Of a stretch of DNA of 64,000 nt, positions 1-10,690 are shown one piece after another; the stretch's first letter is position 1, and each line of letters starts with the position of its first letter. The DNA is taken from contig OX637334.1 in assembly GCA_951799405.1 (NCBI GenBank), forward strand, positions 5,828,001 to 5,892,000, given 5' to 3'. The stretch comes from Agapetus fuscipes (lineage: Eukaryota > Arthropoda > Insecta > Trichoptera > Glossosomatidae). Made by a program: the position numbers and the translations under genes. A model generated the notes under the pieces. It was not told where the DNA came from. It was given only the letters and a program-made list of their open reading frames with translations, and searched no databases.

Positions 1-655
1 TCCAGTCAAATGGTCCTCATTCAACATATCCCTGGCCTAATCGTCCCCAGTTCAATAGTCTCCAGTCAAATGGTCCTCAGTCAAATCGTCTCCAGTCAAA
101 TAGTCCTCATTCAACATATCCCTGGCCTAATCGTCCCCAGTTCAATAGTCTCCAGTCAAATGGTCCTCAGTCAAATCGTCCCCAGTTCAATAGTCTCCAG
201 TCAAATGGTCCTCAGTCAAATGGCCCTCAGTCTAGTGGTCCTTATTCAACTTATCCCTCGCCAAATCGTTCCCAGTTCAATAGTCTCCAGTCAAATGGTC
301 CTCAGTCAAATGGTCTTCAGTCCAGTGGTCCTCATTCCACTTATTCCAGGCCAAATCGTCCCCACTCCAATAGTCTTCAGTCAAATGGTCCTCAGTCAAA
401 TGGTCCTCATTCAAGTGGTCCATAGTCCAATGACTTCTAGTCAAACGATCCTTATTCAAATGAATCCCTTTCAAATGGTCCCCAGTCATACGTTCCCTTA
501 GTAAATAGTCCTTATTCAAATGGTTCATAATAAAATGATTTTTGTCCAAATCGTCTCCAGTCAAATGGTCCATAGTTTGATGATCTTTCTCCAAACCATC
601 CTCAGTCAGATGGTCCGCAGTCAAATGGTCCCCTGTCAAATGGTCCCGAGTCGTC
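1..655. repeat. Degenerate 15-bp minisatellite with a Q/S/N/G/P-rich open frame
   Basis: The tract is built on a 15-bp unit close to CAGTCAAATGGTCCT, with longer higher-order blocks containing CATATCCCTGGCCTAATCGT. It continues off the left edge and decays after about 420. Since 15 is a multiple of three, several frames stay open. The frame starting at base 3 reads QSNGP-like pentapeptides to a TAG at 423-425 and has no internal ATG. A Met-initiated frame 10-501 and a reverse frame 277-639 are also open. I see no splice sites or start context that decide for coding, so I call it a minisatellite; a low-complexity exon reaching in from the left is possible. Confidence 0.8.
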
Positions 656-660
656 TTCAG

Positions 661-1263
661 TACAATATTTTAAGTGTCCCCTTGCGGCTTTTCCAGTCCC
701 CTACTAGGCGCTGTCTGTCCCCTCTATTGCAATAACGCAAGCACTACTATCTGCTGCCGCTGACAACTCATAACAAGGAAGATTTTTTCGCATAAGCGTA
801 CCATTTCTTGTTTTTTTTTGTTAATAAAAAAGTTGTTTAGTACATAAGTTTTTATCTTCTTTTTTTCTAGGTTATGCTACCCTTGTCTCCGCATATGTAA
901 TTATGAACTGGCTTTTTGTTGGCCTTTCCATTCATAATATGTTACTCCTTACAAAATGTAAAAAAATATTTTTAAGAATCTTTTTAAAAAAATACTTGTT
1001 AAAAAATCTTGAAAACGTTGTCAATATTATTCCTGAAAAAACGTTAAAAAATACTTCCTACTGCATGTTTTTACTTTGAAAAATGTAAGAAAATACTTTG
1101 AACAAGACATTTTTAGGTCCTTCGGGTCAGCAAAATAGTAAAAACAAATCCTTGCAAAATTAACTGCTTAAGAAAATAATATCCTTTTCTTGTAAGTTCT
1201 CTTTCCGTATTAATTTTCGTGAAAAAATCCAAAAAAGTGCTTAACTGTAGGTTTCCACAATCG
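661..1263. other. AT-rich unassigned stretch
   Basis: Homopolymer-rich DNA with runs of A and T. I see no gene, RNA or recognisable repeat. Confidence 0.6.
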
Positions 1264-1510
1264 ATAATCTAGGTTGCAAAGATATAATGGCATTTAAGGC
1301 TCATATTATTTATTGCATATCGGCAGACAGATACGTAAGTTCGCGCTATAAAATACACATGCTGCGTATGTACATGCAAAATTAACCAAAGCTAAAATTA
1401 ACCTGAAATTTAAAACTCCTTTTGCCTTACCCTGAAATCGGAGTGGTAATGGTAAAAGTGAACTAAGTTCTTACAGCATGGAGGGTCAGATGCATACCAA
1501 CCCTTAAAGG
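1264..1510 (-). repeat. SINE-A copy, diverged
   Basis: It runs from AATCTAGGTTGCAAAGATAT to CATACCAACCCTTAAAGG. The family middle (TTCGCGC, AACATAA-like, GGTGGCATTGG-like) is recognisable but decayed, so this is an old copy. Confidence 0.7.
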
Positions 1511-1581
1511 TTTAATTTTTTTTTTGTTTTCTAATCTAATCCTATCTAAGTTGCAAAATATTGAATTGAGTAATGGCCTTT

Positions 1582-1836
1582 GTTTTCTAATCTAATCCTA
1601 TCTAAGTTGCAAAATATATGTAATATTAAAGATTCACATTATATGCACTTTCACAAACAGGCATGCACAAGTTAGCGTTAGCACATGCTGCATGTAAACC
1701 TACAACATAAAAACCAAATCTCAAATGGACATACACCCTGCAAATCTTGCCGTCCTTCCCTGAGACAGGGATGACATTGGCAAAGTGAACCACGGCATGG
1801 GTGGTCAGCCGCATACCAACCTTTAAGTCAAGGAAC
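1582..1836 (-). repeat. SINE-A copy with duplicated tail
   Basis: The copy ends CATACCAACCTTTAAGTCAAGGAAC. The tail segment TCTAATCTAATCCTATCTAA occurs twice (about 1526-1560 and 1580-1617), a small tandem duplication of the simple-repeat end. Confidence 0.8.
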
Positions 1837-2245
1837 GGTTCATGTTGGAATTTATTTTTATAAATTTATTCAACCAATTTTTATAGTATTTGGTTACTGC
1901 AATGGTAGTATCGATGTCGTAGCCCATATTATCACAGCTACTGCGATGCAATCGAAGGCATCCGCGAGCGGTAGTGAAAACACCCGGACCGCTCTCTGCA
2001 TAATGCCGTGTTTACACTGCGCGCGAGAGAGTCTCTGTTTTAATACGAGATACGTGTACACTGAGCTTTATGTTCCGTCCTACACACAGTAGTTGAACAT
2101 TCAACACACAAGTTTGTGGATTTTTTATCATTTCTGAATGATGTCATCTGTACCATCACATTTTTGCATAATCAAAGTTGCAATGTTACTTTTTTTTTTG
2201 CAAACACGTGTGATTTCACAGTTATACATGCTAACACTGTAATTC
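1837..2245. other. Unassigned stretch
   Basis: No gene or repeat recognised. A slightly more GC-rich patch (about 1930-2090, with GCGCGCGAGAG) has no open frame of note. Confidence 0.5.
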
Positions 2246-2488
2246 TATAATAATCTATAATCTAAGTTGCAAGGATATATTCATTTAAAGCTCTCAGATG
2301 TATGCCCACAAACCAACACGTGTAGTTTGAGCTTACAAATGCTGAATGTGTACTTACAAATAAAATCCTAACCTCAAATGAACATAAGCCCTACCGCATT
2401 TTTCTAAAACAGGGCGTTACTTCTTATGTTAACCATTTTTTTAGCGTTAAAGGTCAGCCTCACACCAACCTACAATTCAAAGAATAAA
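2246..2488 (-). repeat. SINE-A copy
   Basis: Starts ATAATCTAAGTTGCAAGGATA and ends at the CACACCAACC equivalent of the family head. It belongs to the subfamily with GCTCTCAGATGTATGCCCAC. Confidence 0.8.
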
Positions 2489-2990
2489 TAATATTTTAAT
2501 ACAGCGCAACAAATAGGAATGAAAGAATATTACCATCTCATTGTAACTCAAATTTACAATTAAACTTAAGTTGAGCTTACGAGTTCACTTCAGAAAAATT
2601 AAAGGTTCCCATAGTAAATAAAATCTCTCCACAAACAACGTGATAAGAAAACAGGTTTGAAAATGTAAATGAAATGAAATGAAGTAGGTTCAAAATAAAT
2701 TGTGCCTCTTCAGAAGTAAAGTTAAACGTGTCTCTTATTTTTCAACACCACACGTTTGTTTTCAAGCAAGATTGTAGAATGCCGAGTAGTCATCTGTAAA
2801 GGGCACTATGTTACAAGTATCAGAATTCTATATGAAGTTGGTGCTATACAAACAGCTTGAAGATTGGAAATTTCACTTTATAGTTGGCTATAAAAATATT
2901 GAAACCCATTGAAGGTTCATTATCGAATGTCTACTGTATATTAAGTTTTTAAATAAATAGAATATTCTTCTACCTTTTTGAATCCATTAT
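2489..2990. other. AT-rich unassigned stretch
   Basis: No gene, RNA or repeat recognised. Confidence 0.5.
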
Positions 2991-3400
2991 CATCATGAGC
3001 TCGACAATCCTGGATAGACAGCATTGGCTGAATCCAAGATTCTCTTCGACTCTCACCAGTTTACCGCTTTTGTTCTCCAGCTTTGAATGTTTGCTTTGGC
3101 TGTATCTGTTTCAACACCGATAGGAATACCTGGTTTATTTCAGCCGTATAAGGGTTCGAGTGCTTAAAGAGGTGTTGGTCGCCCATAGTAGCTGTGTGAC
3201 CAGCTCACTGCAGGGACCTTACTTTGATGGGAGTGATCACATCGGGCTCTCTGTAGATGTCGTAGAGCTCTTATACACCAACTATTGTTACCTCTCACCG
3301 TACCGTAGATGGTTTTAAGAATCCTCATTTGAAATTCGATCGACGACGACTCAGTTTTTTTGTCATAGCTCAGGTCTTATAGCCGCAAGACTGTATTTAT
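2991..3400 (-). pseudogene. Non-LTR retrotransposon relic (RT C-terminal region)
   Basis: Reverse-strand translation gives the motif MRILKTIYGT and then, after a frame change, ELYDIYREPDVITPIKVRSL followed by a stop and AGHTATMGD. These blocks are typical of the C-terminal end of LINE polyproteins downstream of the reverse transcriptase. At least one frameshift and one stop break it, so it is a dead fragment. The left border is not visible. Confidence 0.65.
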
Positions 3401-3403
3401 TCA

Positions 3404-3522
3404 TATCCTCGACGATACCATGTTGAAAGCACCAGTTCTCATCAGATCACCGAAGTTAAGCAACATTGGGCGCGGATGCTACTTGGATGGATGACCGTTT
3501 AGGTACAACGCGTGTTGTAGGC
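3404..3522 (+). rRNA. 5S rRNA-like sequence, probably a pseudogene
   Basis: About 119 nt match the eukaryotic 5S rRNA layout: ATACCATGTTGAA near the 5' end, CACCAGTTCTCATC, GATCACCGAAGTTAAGCAAC (internal control region) and TACTTGGATGGATGACCG, ending GTGTTGTAGGC. Several usually invariant positions differ (for example ATGGATGACC for ATGGGTGACC). No T-run terminator follows; a SINE-D head starts a few bases downstream. A retroposed or degenerate 5S copy, or the 5S-derived head of a composite SINE, is more likely than an active gene. Confidence 0.75.
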
Positions 3523-3526
3523 ATTT

Positions 3527-3645
3527 ATGGACCGGTCCGTAGTCCAGTGGCAACACTTCGGACTCGTAAATGGAAGGTCGTGCATTCGAATCCCGGCGGA
3601 GCACAAAATATCGCATTTATATTTCCAAATGTGCTTCCAAAATAT
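3527..3645 (+). repeat. SINE-D copy with tRNA-like head
   Basis: Contains CCGTAGTCCAGTGG (A-box-like) and GCATTCGAATCCCGG (B-box-like), followed by GGAGCACAAAATAT and an A/T-rich body. The same layout recurs at 39836 and 40500 on the + strand and 6768 on the - strand. Confidence 0.7.
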
Positions 3646-3660
3646 TAATTTGAAAATATT

Positions 3661-6575
3661 ATGAAAATACAACCAAATTAAATCATGCTCTATCCATTTG
3701 AGACAAAGCCAGCACATCAAACATTTAGCAAGTGACCAACAGAAAACGGACACGAAAACTACCACGTAGCTTCAATAACCAGCCCTGAAAATGCTTCTCG
3801 CTCGATTAAAAGAAACGTCAGTTGAACAAAATTACTAGGAATTTAAAATTTTAGTCATTCAACACCGATTAAAAAGTAAACCGTTTTTTATTTTACTAAA
3901 AAAACTAAATTTTATCGTTTTTCCAAGAATATATCGTCTGATTTATTTTTAATAAAAACTTTTTCTGAATAAAGAACCGGACTAGAATTTGGTAACTTGG
4001 GCTTCTTTTTTGTAAAAACTAAAAATAGATTCAAGCAACAAAAAAGCGCTTTCTATTTCACGGTGCCCGAATTCCACTGGCATTAGATTACGACCGTATA
4101 ATATCATTAAATGAAAAACATTCCTTCTTAATTCTCTTTTTCCGATGTCGGCTGAATTATTTTTAAAATTACAAATTCCATGCCATTGGCGTTTGGAACT
4201 GTAAAGAAGGCATTAGACGAGTATCTTTTCGCAAATTTTTATAGCAAATTTTTCATGTTTTAACATTTCTAAACTGTTCAGTAGTCTAGTACTTAACACC
4301 GCACAATAGTGCACAGATGGTGATGCGTTCAGTGAGAATATGAATTAAAAATAAAGTAAAACTTTTTATGCGGTTACAAAATAGGTAGGTGACATTTTAA
4401 AGTTTTTGAAGGGTTTTATAAATTAACTTAGATTTTTTAACTAAGATTTTTAAATGTACCTACACATACAAGCAATGATTTTAACCTGATAATGTGTAGT
4501 TTCATCATGAAACTTTTCGTTATTGATCAATTATTATATATTTTTTAAAATTAATGAAATTTCTAATTGTATTTTCAGTTAATAATGTAAACCTAAATAT
4601 GTGAAGATCATTCATATAACTGGTCCTAATTATCTATAATTAAACTTTATGTGTTTTTAAATCAAAAAAATAATGAAGGGCTGCCTCATCAATTAATGAT
4701 ATTAAAAAAATCAACGAATATAATATAATATTGAAAAAACATTTATCACTCGTCTGATTTCGCCTTTTTCTACAAAAGGCATTCCAAACAAAACGAATAT
4801 GCCAGAAAACGTAAATAATATCTGTTATTAATGGCGGTGTCAATCAGAGTGACAGTTTTATTCAAATTGGCATCGGGATGAATTAATAAAACCGTGTAAA
4901 CGAGACCTTAAATATTCGTCGTTTATAATGGCAATAATATTATTTTAACATTTTTCGGGCAACAATTTTTTTGATGAGAGGAGGAAATTTTAATCAGTTC
5001 TTTTGGGCTTTAATTGTTTTACCATATAATGGAAAAAAATAAACAAAAAATCTTAAAATACCCATTCTGCAAGGAAAACAAGATAAAACGGTAATAAGAT
5101 TTGTTATTATTTGACGATTTTAATTAAGTTTTTTTAAATATTGTTCTACTTTTTACCACATAAGGTTTTTTTGTTTTAATAAAAACGGATTTTACGATAT
5201 TTGGTGTAAACAACAAGTTCATTTCCGATTCAAATCATAAATTTTCAGTAATTTAAAAAATAACTAAATATTTCAATATTTACTCACATTATTTAAAAAA
5301 AAATCATGAGTGCTACATTTAACATTTAAAGAGGAATAATATAAAATTCTAACTTTCGTAGTTTAAAATAATAATGATAATAATTTACGTAATTTTCCAT
5401 ATTTTTTTCAGGAGTAGAAGAAAAAGGCCTTTGGGCTAACATCTGTGTTTCAAAAACAAAACATCATAAGAACCGTAGTACGTAATTTCACCGTAGCACT
5501 GCGAATCCTTCACATCAATAAGTCCCCATCTTTCGGGTGATTCCGCTACCGTTCGTGTATCTTCGCCTCTACGAATGGCGTAGACCCCACTCTTACTACT
5601 CAGTACCGAGCTGACTTTTGAGTGCTACGCTTCTACAGAGCCACCAACAACAAAACCGTAGCTCGATTAGTGTATTTACTGTATAAAAAACATTATACAA
5701 AAAACGACTCGTGCACACAAAAAAACAGTGAATTAAAAATAATTGTTGTGAAAATTCTAATGAAAATCTTAGTAATACTGCAGTTTTGAAAAAAAGTGTT
5801 TTTGTTTTCTGTTCTCTATACAAATCTCAAGGTCAAATAAATATGTGTATTTCAAATGATTTATAAACACGTTAAACAAATATATTTTTTTATAATTTTA
5901 AGGTTTTACAATTATATTTTTAAATGAAAAAACGTGTCCGTTTTAAGTAGGTGACACATTAAATTAAGTGATACCGAGTTGGACGTTCGAAAAGCCGGGC
6001 TTTCAAAGCATTAGTGACACTTAAAGGAAATTTAAGTGGTGCGCAAGGAAACGCTTAGTGTTTTAATAGATTCTGAATAATAATGTCTTAGAAGTTCTAA
6101 AATATCTGTTTAGAAAAAACCATTGGATTTTGTGAAAACCATGCTAAATTTTCAATTGTGCTAATTTCCCATTAAAACCGAAAAATTAAAAAAAACAATT
6201 AAAACAAAACCACTTCTGTTCTAATAAAACAAGTTTTTTGATAAATAGAAAAAAAAGAAAACTTATCTTTTGAATGGTGAAGTTTAAGTGAAAATTGAAA
6301 ATAAAAACAGTTTAGTGGAGAACAATGTTTTATTTTAAAAAGCCTGGATGTCACAAAGGACATTTGAAAACTTAAAGTAAGTTTTTTTATGAATTTCTAA
6401 CTTACAACTTACTTCATATTTATGTCTTACTAAATATATTTCCTTACGTCTTACCAAATTACTTTCCACTGCTGAATATATATATAATTTTAAAGACCAC
6501 TGTTTTTGAGTGAATCCACACCAAGAGCTCTCTACGTGATTGTTAGTCGCTAGCCTGTGCCAATTCCGCAAACTA
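3661..6575. other. Long AT-rich stretch without recognised features
   Basis: Nearly 3 kb of A/T-rich DNA. The short open frames (for example 4640-4843 and 5596-5823, both reverse) show no family resemblance and have low-complexity composition. I see nothing in it that I can name. Confidence 0.6.
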
Positions 6576-6579
6576 AAAC

Positions 6580-6691
6580 GGCCTTATTCATTAGATTGGT
6601 TGAACCCAAAACCGGAGTTAAACCAACTTATTAGTATGGGAAAACCGACCTTATACTGGTTTAAAAATTAAAACCTTTTTATGAATTAGGC
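6580..6691. mobile_element. Possible short MITE with imperfect TIRs
   Basis: GGCCTTATTCATTAGATTGGTT at the left pairs imperfectly with AACCTTTTTATGAATTAGGC at the right, about 110 bp apart, with a GGTTTAA/TTAAACC-type interior. One copy only, so the call is weak. Confidence 0.35.
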
Positions 6692-6767
6692 GGAAACAGT
6701 TTATGTTAGGCTGGATTATTCTTTTTCATCGGTCTTTTGGTAATCAGTTGATAGTTTCAACCCAGCA

Positions 6768-6868
6768 ATGAGCATTTAAAGAAAAACAGTTTTATTTAAT
6801 GCTCCGCTGGGAATCGAATTCACGATCTTCCATTTACCAGTCCGTAGCGTTAATCACTATACAGACAT
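6768..6868 (-). repeat. SINE-D copy
   Basis: The reverse complement shows the tRNA-like head (GGACTGGTAAATGGAAGATCG, then GAATTCGATTCCC) and the family tail with GCTCATTGCTGGGTTG. Confidence 0.65.
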
Positions 6869-7110
6869 ATCCAACCAAATCCTGAGCATTCTGTATTCAG
6901 TCACCAGCAACTCTTTTGATGTCATTTGACCATCGTGTTAGAGGCCGTCCTCTACTTCTTTTATCTTCAAGAGGTCTCTACTCCCCTCTTGGTCCATCTT
7001 TGGTCATTGAATCTGGTAGCATGTCCTACCCACGACGACTTTTGCTGTTCAGCTCTTTGAATGGCGTCAGTATTTTCCGATTTTCTGTTTATTTCGATTA
7101 TGTCATTCCC
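6869..7110 (-). pseudogene. LINE relic, polyprotein C-terminal region
   Basis: Reverse translation gives RAEQQKSSWVGHATRFNDQR followed by WTKRGVETS and several stops. This resembles the WxGHVARM...RWTK block near the end of many LINE ORF2 proteins. It is broken and not functional. Confidence 0.6.
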
Positions 7111-7311
7111 CATTGCCTTGTTGAGGTAAAATACAACTGATCAAGAATATGGAATAATAAAATAAGGATTAAATTAGTATGCCCAATTCTACCTAGAGTG
7201 TCAGACATTATTCGTATTTCTCGTTTCGTCGTTACCTCTCAACCCAAATTAAAGTTTCAGCTTGGTATATTCTTTTATCTTTAATTCTGGTCATAAAAAT
7301 AAATTTATATT

Positions 7312-7354
7312 TCAGACTCACATTTTATGCATGCCCACAAACAGGCACACATAA
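7312..7354 (-). repeat. SINE-A copy, part 1 (interrupted)
   Basis: CACATTTTATGCATGCCCACAAACAGGCACACA matches the middle of SINE-A. The copy resumes after the LTR element at 9791 and again after a SINE-C at 10117, so two later insertions split it. Confidence 0.75.
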
Positions 7355-7609
7355 TGTGAGGGTTTTTCTTCTGTCCTGCTGATTGACACAATTAATAATA
7401 TAACATACACACTTTAATATGTTTACTTTTATTTCTTTCACAATGTATACACAATTAACCACAGCACAATAATATTCTTTATTACACATGCTTCTGGCTC
7501 TCACGCCAGGCAAGCTTCTCCTCCCTTTCTGCCTTCCTTTGTTTTCCTTTTCATTCAAATTCAAATCTCATGTTCCATTTTACCTAACAAACAAATCCAT
7601 CTCGTTACA
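7355..7609 (-). repeat. 3' LTR of family B copy 1
   Basis: 255 bp, matching 9536-9790 end to end by eye. On the - strand it starts TGTAACGAGATGG and ends CCCTCACA. A purine-rich tract (the reverse complement of ATACACCTCCTTCCTCTCAT, 7610-7629) lies directly upstream and serves as the polypurine tract. Confidence 0.9.
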
Positions 7610-8263
7610 ATACACCTCCTTCCTCTCATAAAAAAAAAAAAAAAACATTCCCAATTTTTTTTTTTTTTTCTTTTACAATGAGTAAATAATGTATCATAAT
7701 GCTCAGCCGGCGCCACATATTTTGTTTTATTTTAAGGATAAATTTCAAAAATATGAAAATAAAAAAAAAACCTGTTTCTGATACATTATTCAGTCATTAA
7801 TACCTTTTTTAACAATACCAATTATTTTCATACTAAAATTAATATAATTTTTTTTAACACAAATTTCATATTCAATATTATAAACAAATATTTGTTTTTT
7901 TTTTTTAATACTTAATTCAACAATTCAAAATAATCAAATAACAATACATAATAAACATTCACCAGTTTATTAATCAATTCATTAAAATAACTTTTTTTTT
8001 TTTAAACATGTATCACATCTTTCCCAATATTTAAATTTATTTCAAATTTATTTTTCATTAATAAATTTATCAGTCCATCAATTTTTTTTTTAAAAAAAAC
8101 TTTACCTTCATATGTAATACTTTGTTTAATTAATGTTTCATACCTTCATTCATGCAATATTTCATAATTCATTCTTTCACTGATCACTTTTATATCAACT
8201 TTCACCGTATCATTCATCACCTCAAATTTTTCATACACATGAAAATATGTTTTTTTTTTTTTT

Positions 8264-8503
8264 TTAATCTAATTTGATTATGTCCTTGATGTGATATTTA
8301 TTTATAACATTTGTGTCTATATCTTTTAATACATAGACTATCTTGCTAACTTTCTTTTCTATTCTGGCTTTGACAAATTTTGGAGCCAACTTTGTACAGA
8401 AGTATTTCCCTGCATTTGATTGTATGAAATTTTTACGCCATACAATATCCCCTTGATCATAGACACGATTTGATCTACCTTTATTATAATAATTTGCATT
8501 TTT
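8264..8503 (-). pseudogene. Integrase C-terminal remnant (family B)
   Basis: In the frame ending at a TAA at 8264-8266 the protein contains YDQGDIVWRKNFIQSN and ends YHIKDIIKLD. It has the GD(I/L)VW motif typical of the integrase C-terminal domain of gypsy-class elements. It overlaps the end of gag in another frame, which marks the join left by the internal deletion. The near-identical segment is at 33885-34091 in copy 2. Confidence 0.75.
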
Positions 8504-9101
8504 GCATTACATTTTTCTCTTTTATGTCATTCATTACATTTAAATTTTTACATTCATTAAATTTTATAAATGATTCAAACTTGCTACATATTGTAGATAA
8601 TTCCTCTGTATTTTTAATTTCAGATGTTGTCAGTAAAGTTGCATATTTTTCTGACAATCCATGAATTATTATGTCCATAAGTTCTTTATCATGCATTCTT
8701 TTATTTAATAAATTATTTTTTGATTTTACCTTTAAAATATAAACAGATGCATTATCATGACCTTGTACCATATTTAAAATTTCTAACTTAAGATTCCTTT
8801 GAAAGTCATATTTTTCAAATTGTTGTAAGAATTTGGTTTTAAAAATTTTCCAATCAAATTCACAATTAATTGCTCTGTACCACGTTAACGGAAAATCTGT
8901 TAAAAATATAGGCATACACTCTACCAAATAATCTAATTTTAATTTGTAGACTTTGGCTAATTCTTCTAACCTTATTATAAATTCATTTGGTTCACTTTCA
9001 CCATTAAAAGATATTTTTAATTTGAGAGGATCAAAATTTATGGACTCCATTGTGTTACTTTCTAAATCCTTTTTATTATTTATTTTTTTAGATTTCGTCA
9101 T
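8484..9101 (-). CDS. Gag-like protein of deleted gypsy-type element
   Basis: A 205-residue frame with ATG at 9101. Residues about 20-110 have the layout of a retrotransposon Gag capsid N-domain: FDPLKLKISFNGESEPNEF, then a FPLTWYRAI block (L/A-W-Y/F motif) and a FLQQFEKYDF block. No CCHC zinc knuckle is seen before the stop, so the C-terminal nucleocapsid part was probably lost with the deletion that removed pol. With RT absent, any movement would need help from a complete relative. The frame is intact, which suggests a young or selected copy, but expression is unknown. Confidence 0.75.
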   Translation of the reverse strand: MTKSKKINNKKDLESNTMESINFDPLKLKISFNGESEPNEFIIRLEELAKVYKLKLDYLVECMPIFLTDFPLTWYRAINCEFDWKIFKTKFLQQFEKYDFQRNLKLEILNMVQGHDNASVYILKVKSKNNLLNKRMHDKELMDIIIHGLSEKYATLLTTSEIKNTEELSTICSKFESFIKFNECKNLNVMNDIKEKNVMQKCKLL

Positions 9102-9520
9102 TTGCTGTATATTTTCAATTTATGCAATTAAAATTTTTTTTTCATACAAATGAAATATAACACCATCTATATATATTTATCTAAACTGATTTGAAACAAA
9201 CTGGTTCATATCCATTCTTCATTCTCCCGCGACGTTCGATTTTTGAATTTCCATTCTTCTGAACGTAATGTAGGTAGTTTGAATTCTCTCACCTTCAATA
9301 TTTTCAAAACAGCGTTTCAAATCTTGTAATTTCTTGTTGTTAATTGTATAAGTCGATGTCTTCACTAGCTTTTAAACGTGTTGATGCTTTCACAACCATA
9401 ATCTGTCCAATTTTAATTATTTCATATTGTTTTGAATGTCATTTATTGGAATCGAATGTCATTTGTTTTTGTTTGAGAAAATTTTCTTCATAGGAATTTC
9501 ATTTACAGATTTTTCTTTTA

Positions 9521-9532
9521 CGTTGGGCGCCA
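9521..9532 (-). other. Primer binding site, tRNA-Lys type, partly degenerate
   Basis: On the - strand TGGCGCCCAACG follows the 5' LTR after a 3-base spacer. The first 12 bases fit a tRNA-Lys type PBS, after which the match breaks. Copy 2 keeps the full 18-base version at 33861-33878. Confidence 0.7.
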
Positions 9533-9535
9533 AAA

Positions 9536-9790
9536 TGTGAGGGTTTTTCTTCTGTCCTGCTGATTGACACAATTAATAATATAACATACACACTTTAATA
9601 TGTTTACTTTTATTTCTTTCACAATGTATACACAATTAACCACAGCACAATAATATTCTTTATTACACATGCTTCTGGCTCTCACGCCAGGCAAGCTTCT
9701 CCTCCCTTTCTGCCTTCCTTTGTTTTCCTTTTCATTCAAATTCAAATCTCATGTTCCATTTTACCTAACAAACAAATCCATCTCGTTACA
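9536..9790 (-). repeat. 5' LTR of family B copy 1
   Basis: 255 bp direct repeat of 7355-7609, followed on the + strand by the ATAA target duplication. Confidence 0.9.
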
Positions 9791-9857
9791 ATAAGTTCGT
9801 GGTTACACATGACGCATATGTACATACAAAATAAACCAATTATCACATGAAAATAAA
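9791..9857 (-). repeat. SINE-A copy, part 2
   Basis: TAAGTTCGTGGTTACACATG and TGTACATACAAAATAAACC continue the interrupted SINE-A copy from 7354. Confidence 0.7.
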
Positions 9858-10116
9858 CTTTTTTTTAAATAGATTTGTGAATTTGAAAAATGAATTTGCA
9901 ATTCACCAACCTATTCTGCCTGGCCAGAAACAGTTATTAATATCATCAAATATAAAATTTTTTTTTTTTAATGAATAAGCAATCACCCAATAACGTTTGT
10001 TGAACCAGGTTCAAAGTTATGGTCAAATGACCCAGGCGGGGATCGAACCAACGTTGTTGTCTTCCAAACACGCTAGAAAGATCAGCCTACTTGGGCCCCT
10101 TGGCCATAGCACCGAC
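9858..10116 (-). repeat. SINE-C copy inserted in SINE-A
   Basis: Starts with a T-run (the A-rich tail on the reverse strand), then GCAATTCACCAACCTATTCTGCCTGGCC, and ends with the head GGGATCGAACCAACG...GGCCATAGCACCGAC. The reverse complement shows a B-box-like GGTTCGATCCC. It splits a SINE-A copy that resumes at 10117. Confidence 0.75.
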
Positions 10117-10215
10117 CAAACCTTTGCAACCCCTGCAGACTTTCCCGGAAACCGGGTGGCATTGGCAATAGTAAGCCATAATTTACAACATGTGGGGTCA
10201 GGAACAACCCGTTCT
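10117..10215 (-). repeat. SINE-A copy, part 3
   Basis: CCTTTGCAACCCCTGCAGAC, GGGTGGCATTGGCAATAGT and TGTGGGGTCAG continue the family consensus after the SINE-C. Confidence 0.65.
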
Positions 10216-10528
10216 TCAAATAAATGGTTGATGTAAGGCTGTCCACTTGTTAAAAGAAATGGGCTCCATATCCCGAATACGATCCTTTCAGGACAAGGTG
10301 GGGAGAAGTTGTGAATCTTAGTTGCGTTGTTGTGTTACCAAATAAATACAAAATTAAAGCTGCAGAATCTTAATTAAAATTAGCAATGTTTATCGCCAAT
10401 CTTCAATATAAATGGCACTGGGAGAAGATTCATCTAAATATTCAAACATTGAACGTGCTTGAATAAACTGATGTCCAATGCATTTAATAAGTTTCATATA
10501 TGTAATACTTCAGTATCAAGTGATGAGT
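10216..10528. other. Unassigned stretch
   Basis: No gene or repeat recognised. Confidence 0.5.
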
Positions 10529-10690
10529 GGAACCTTTTTATTTTCAAAGGCAAGGGGGTCAGCTTTACCCCAACCGATTTACTTGAAGTGGAGGTCGCCT
10601 TCCGGTGGGATTATTTTCATTTCTTGTGACGGCTGAGTAAATTCTAAGCATGAAATAAACACCGCAACGAGTAATCCTTTCTGACACCAT
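10529..10690 (-). repeat. SINE-T fragment (head missing)
   Basis: GGCAAGGGGGTCAGCTTTAC, ACTTGAAGTGGAGG and GTGACGGCTGAGTAAA match the SINE-T body. It stops before the tRNA-like head. Confidence 0.7.

Larger units (their letters stand above)
7355..9790 (-). mobile_element. Internally deleted gypsy-type LTR retrotransposon (family B, copy 1)
   Basis: Two 255-bp direct repeats (7355-7609 and 9536-9790) begin TGTGAGGG and end CGTTACA on the + strand, and are flanked by a 4-bp target duplication ATAA (7351-7354 and 9791-9794). The element reads on the - strand. It keeps a gag-like frame and the last part of integrase, but protease, RT, RNase H and most of integrase are missing. The same family, more reduced, lies at 33596-35099 on the + strand. 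Confidence 0.9.

Noticed and set aside
10..639. The 163-residue forward and 120-residue reverse open frames as genes
   Set aside because: Both are by-products of a 15-bp tandem repeat that stays open in several frames; no start context, splice site or domain supports them.
1..655. CRISPR-like array
   Set aside because: Repeats are contiguous and degenerate with no unique spacers, in a eukaryotic genome.
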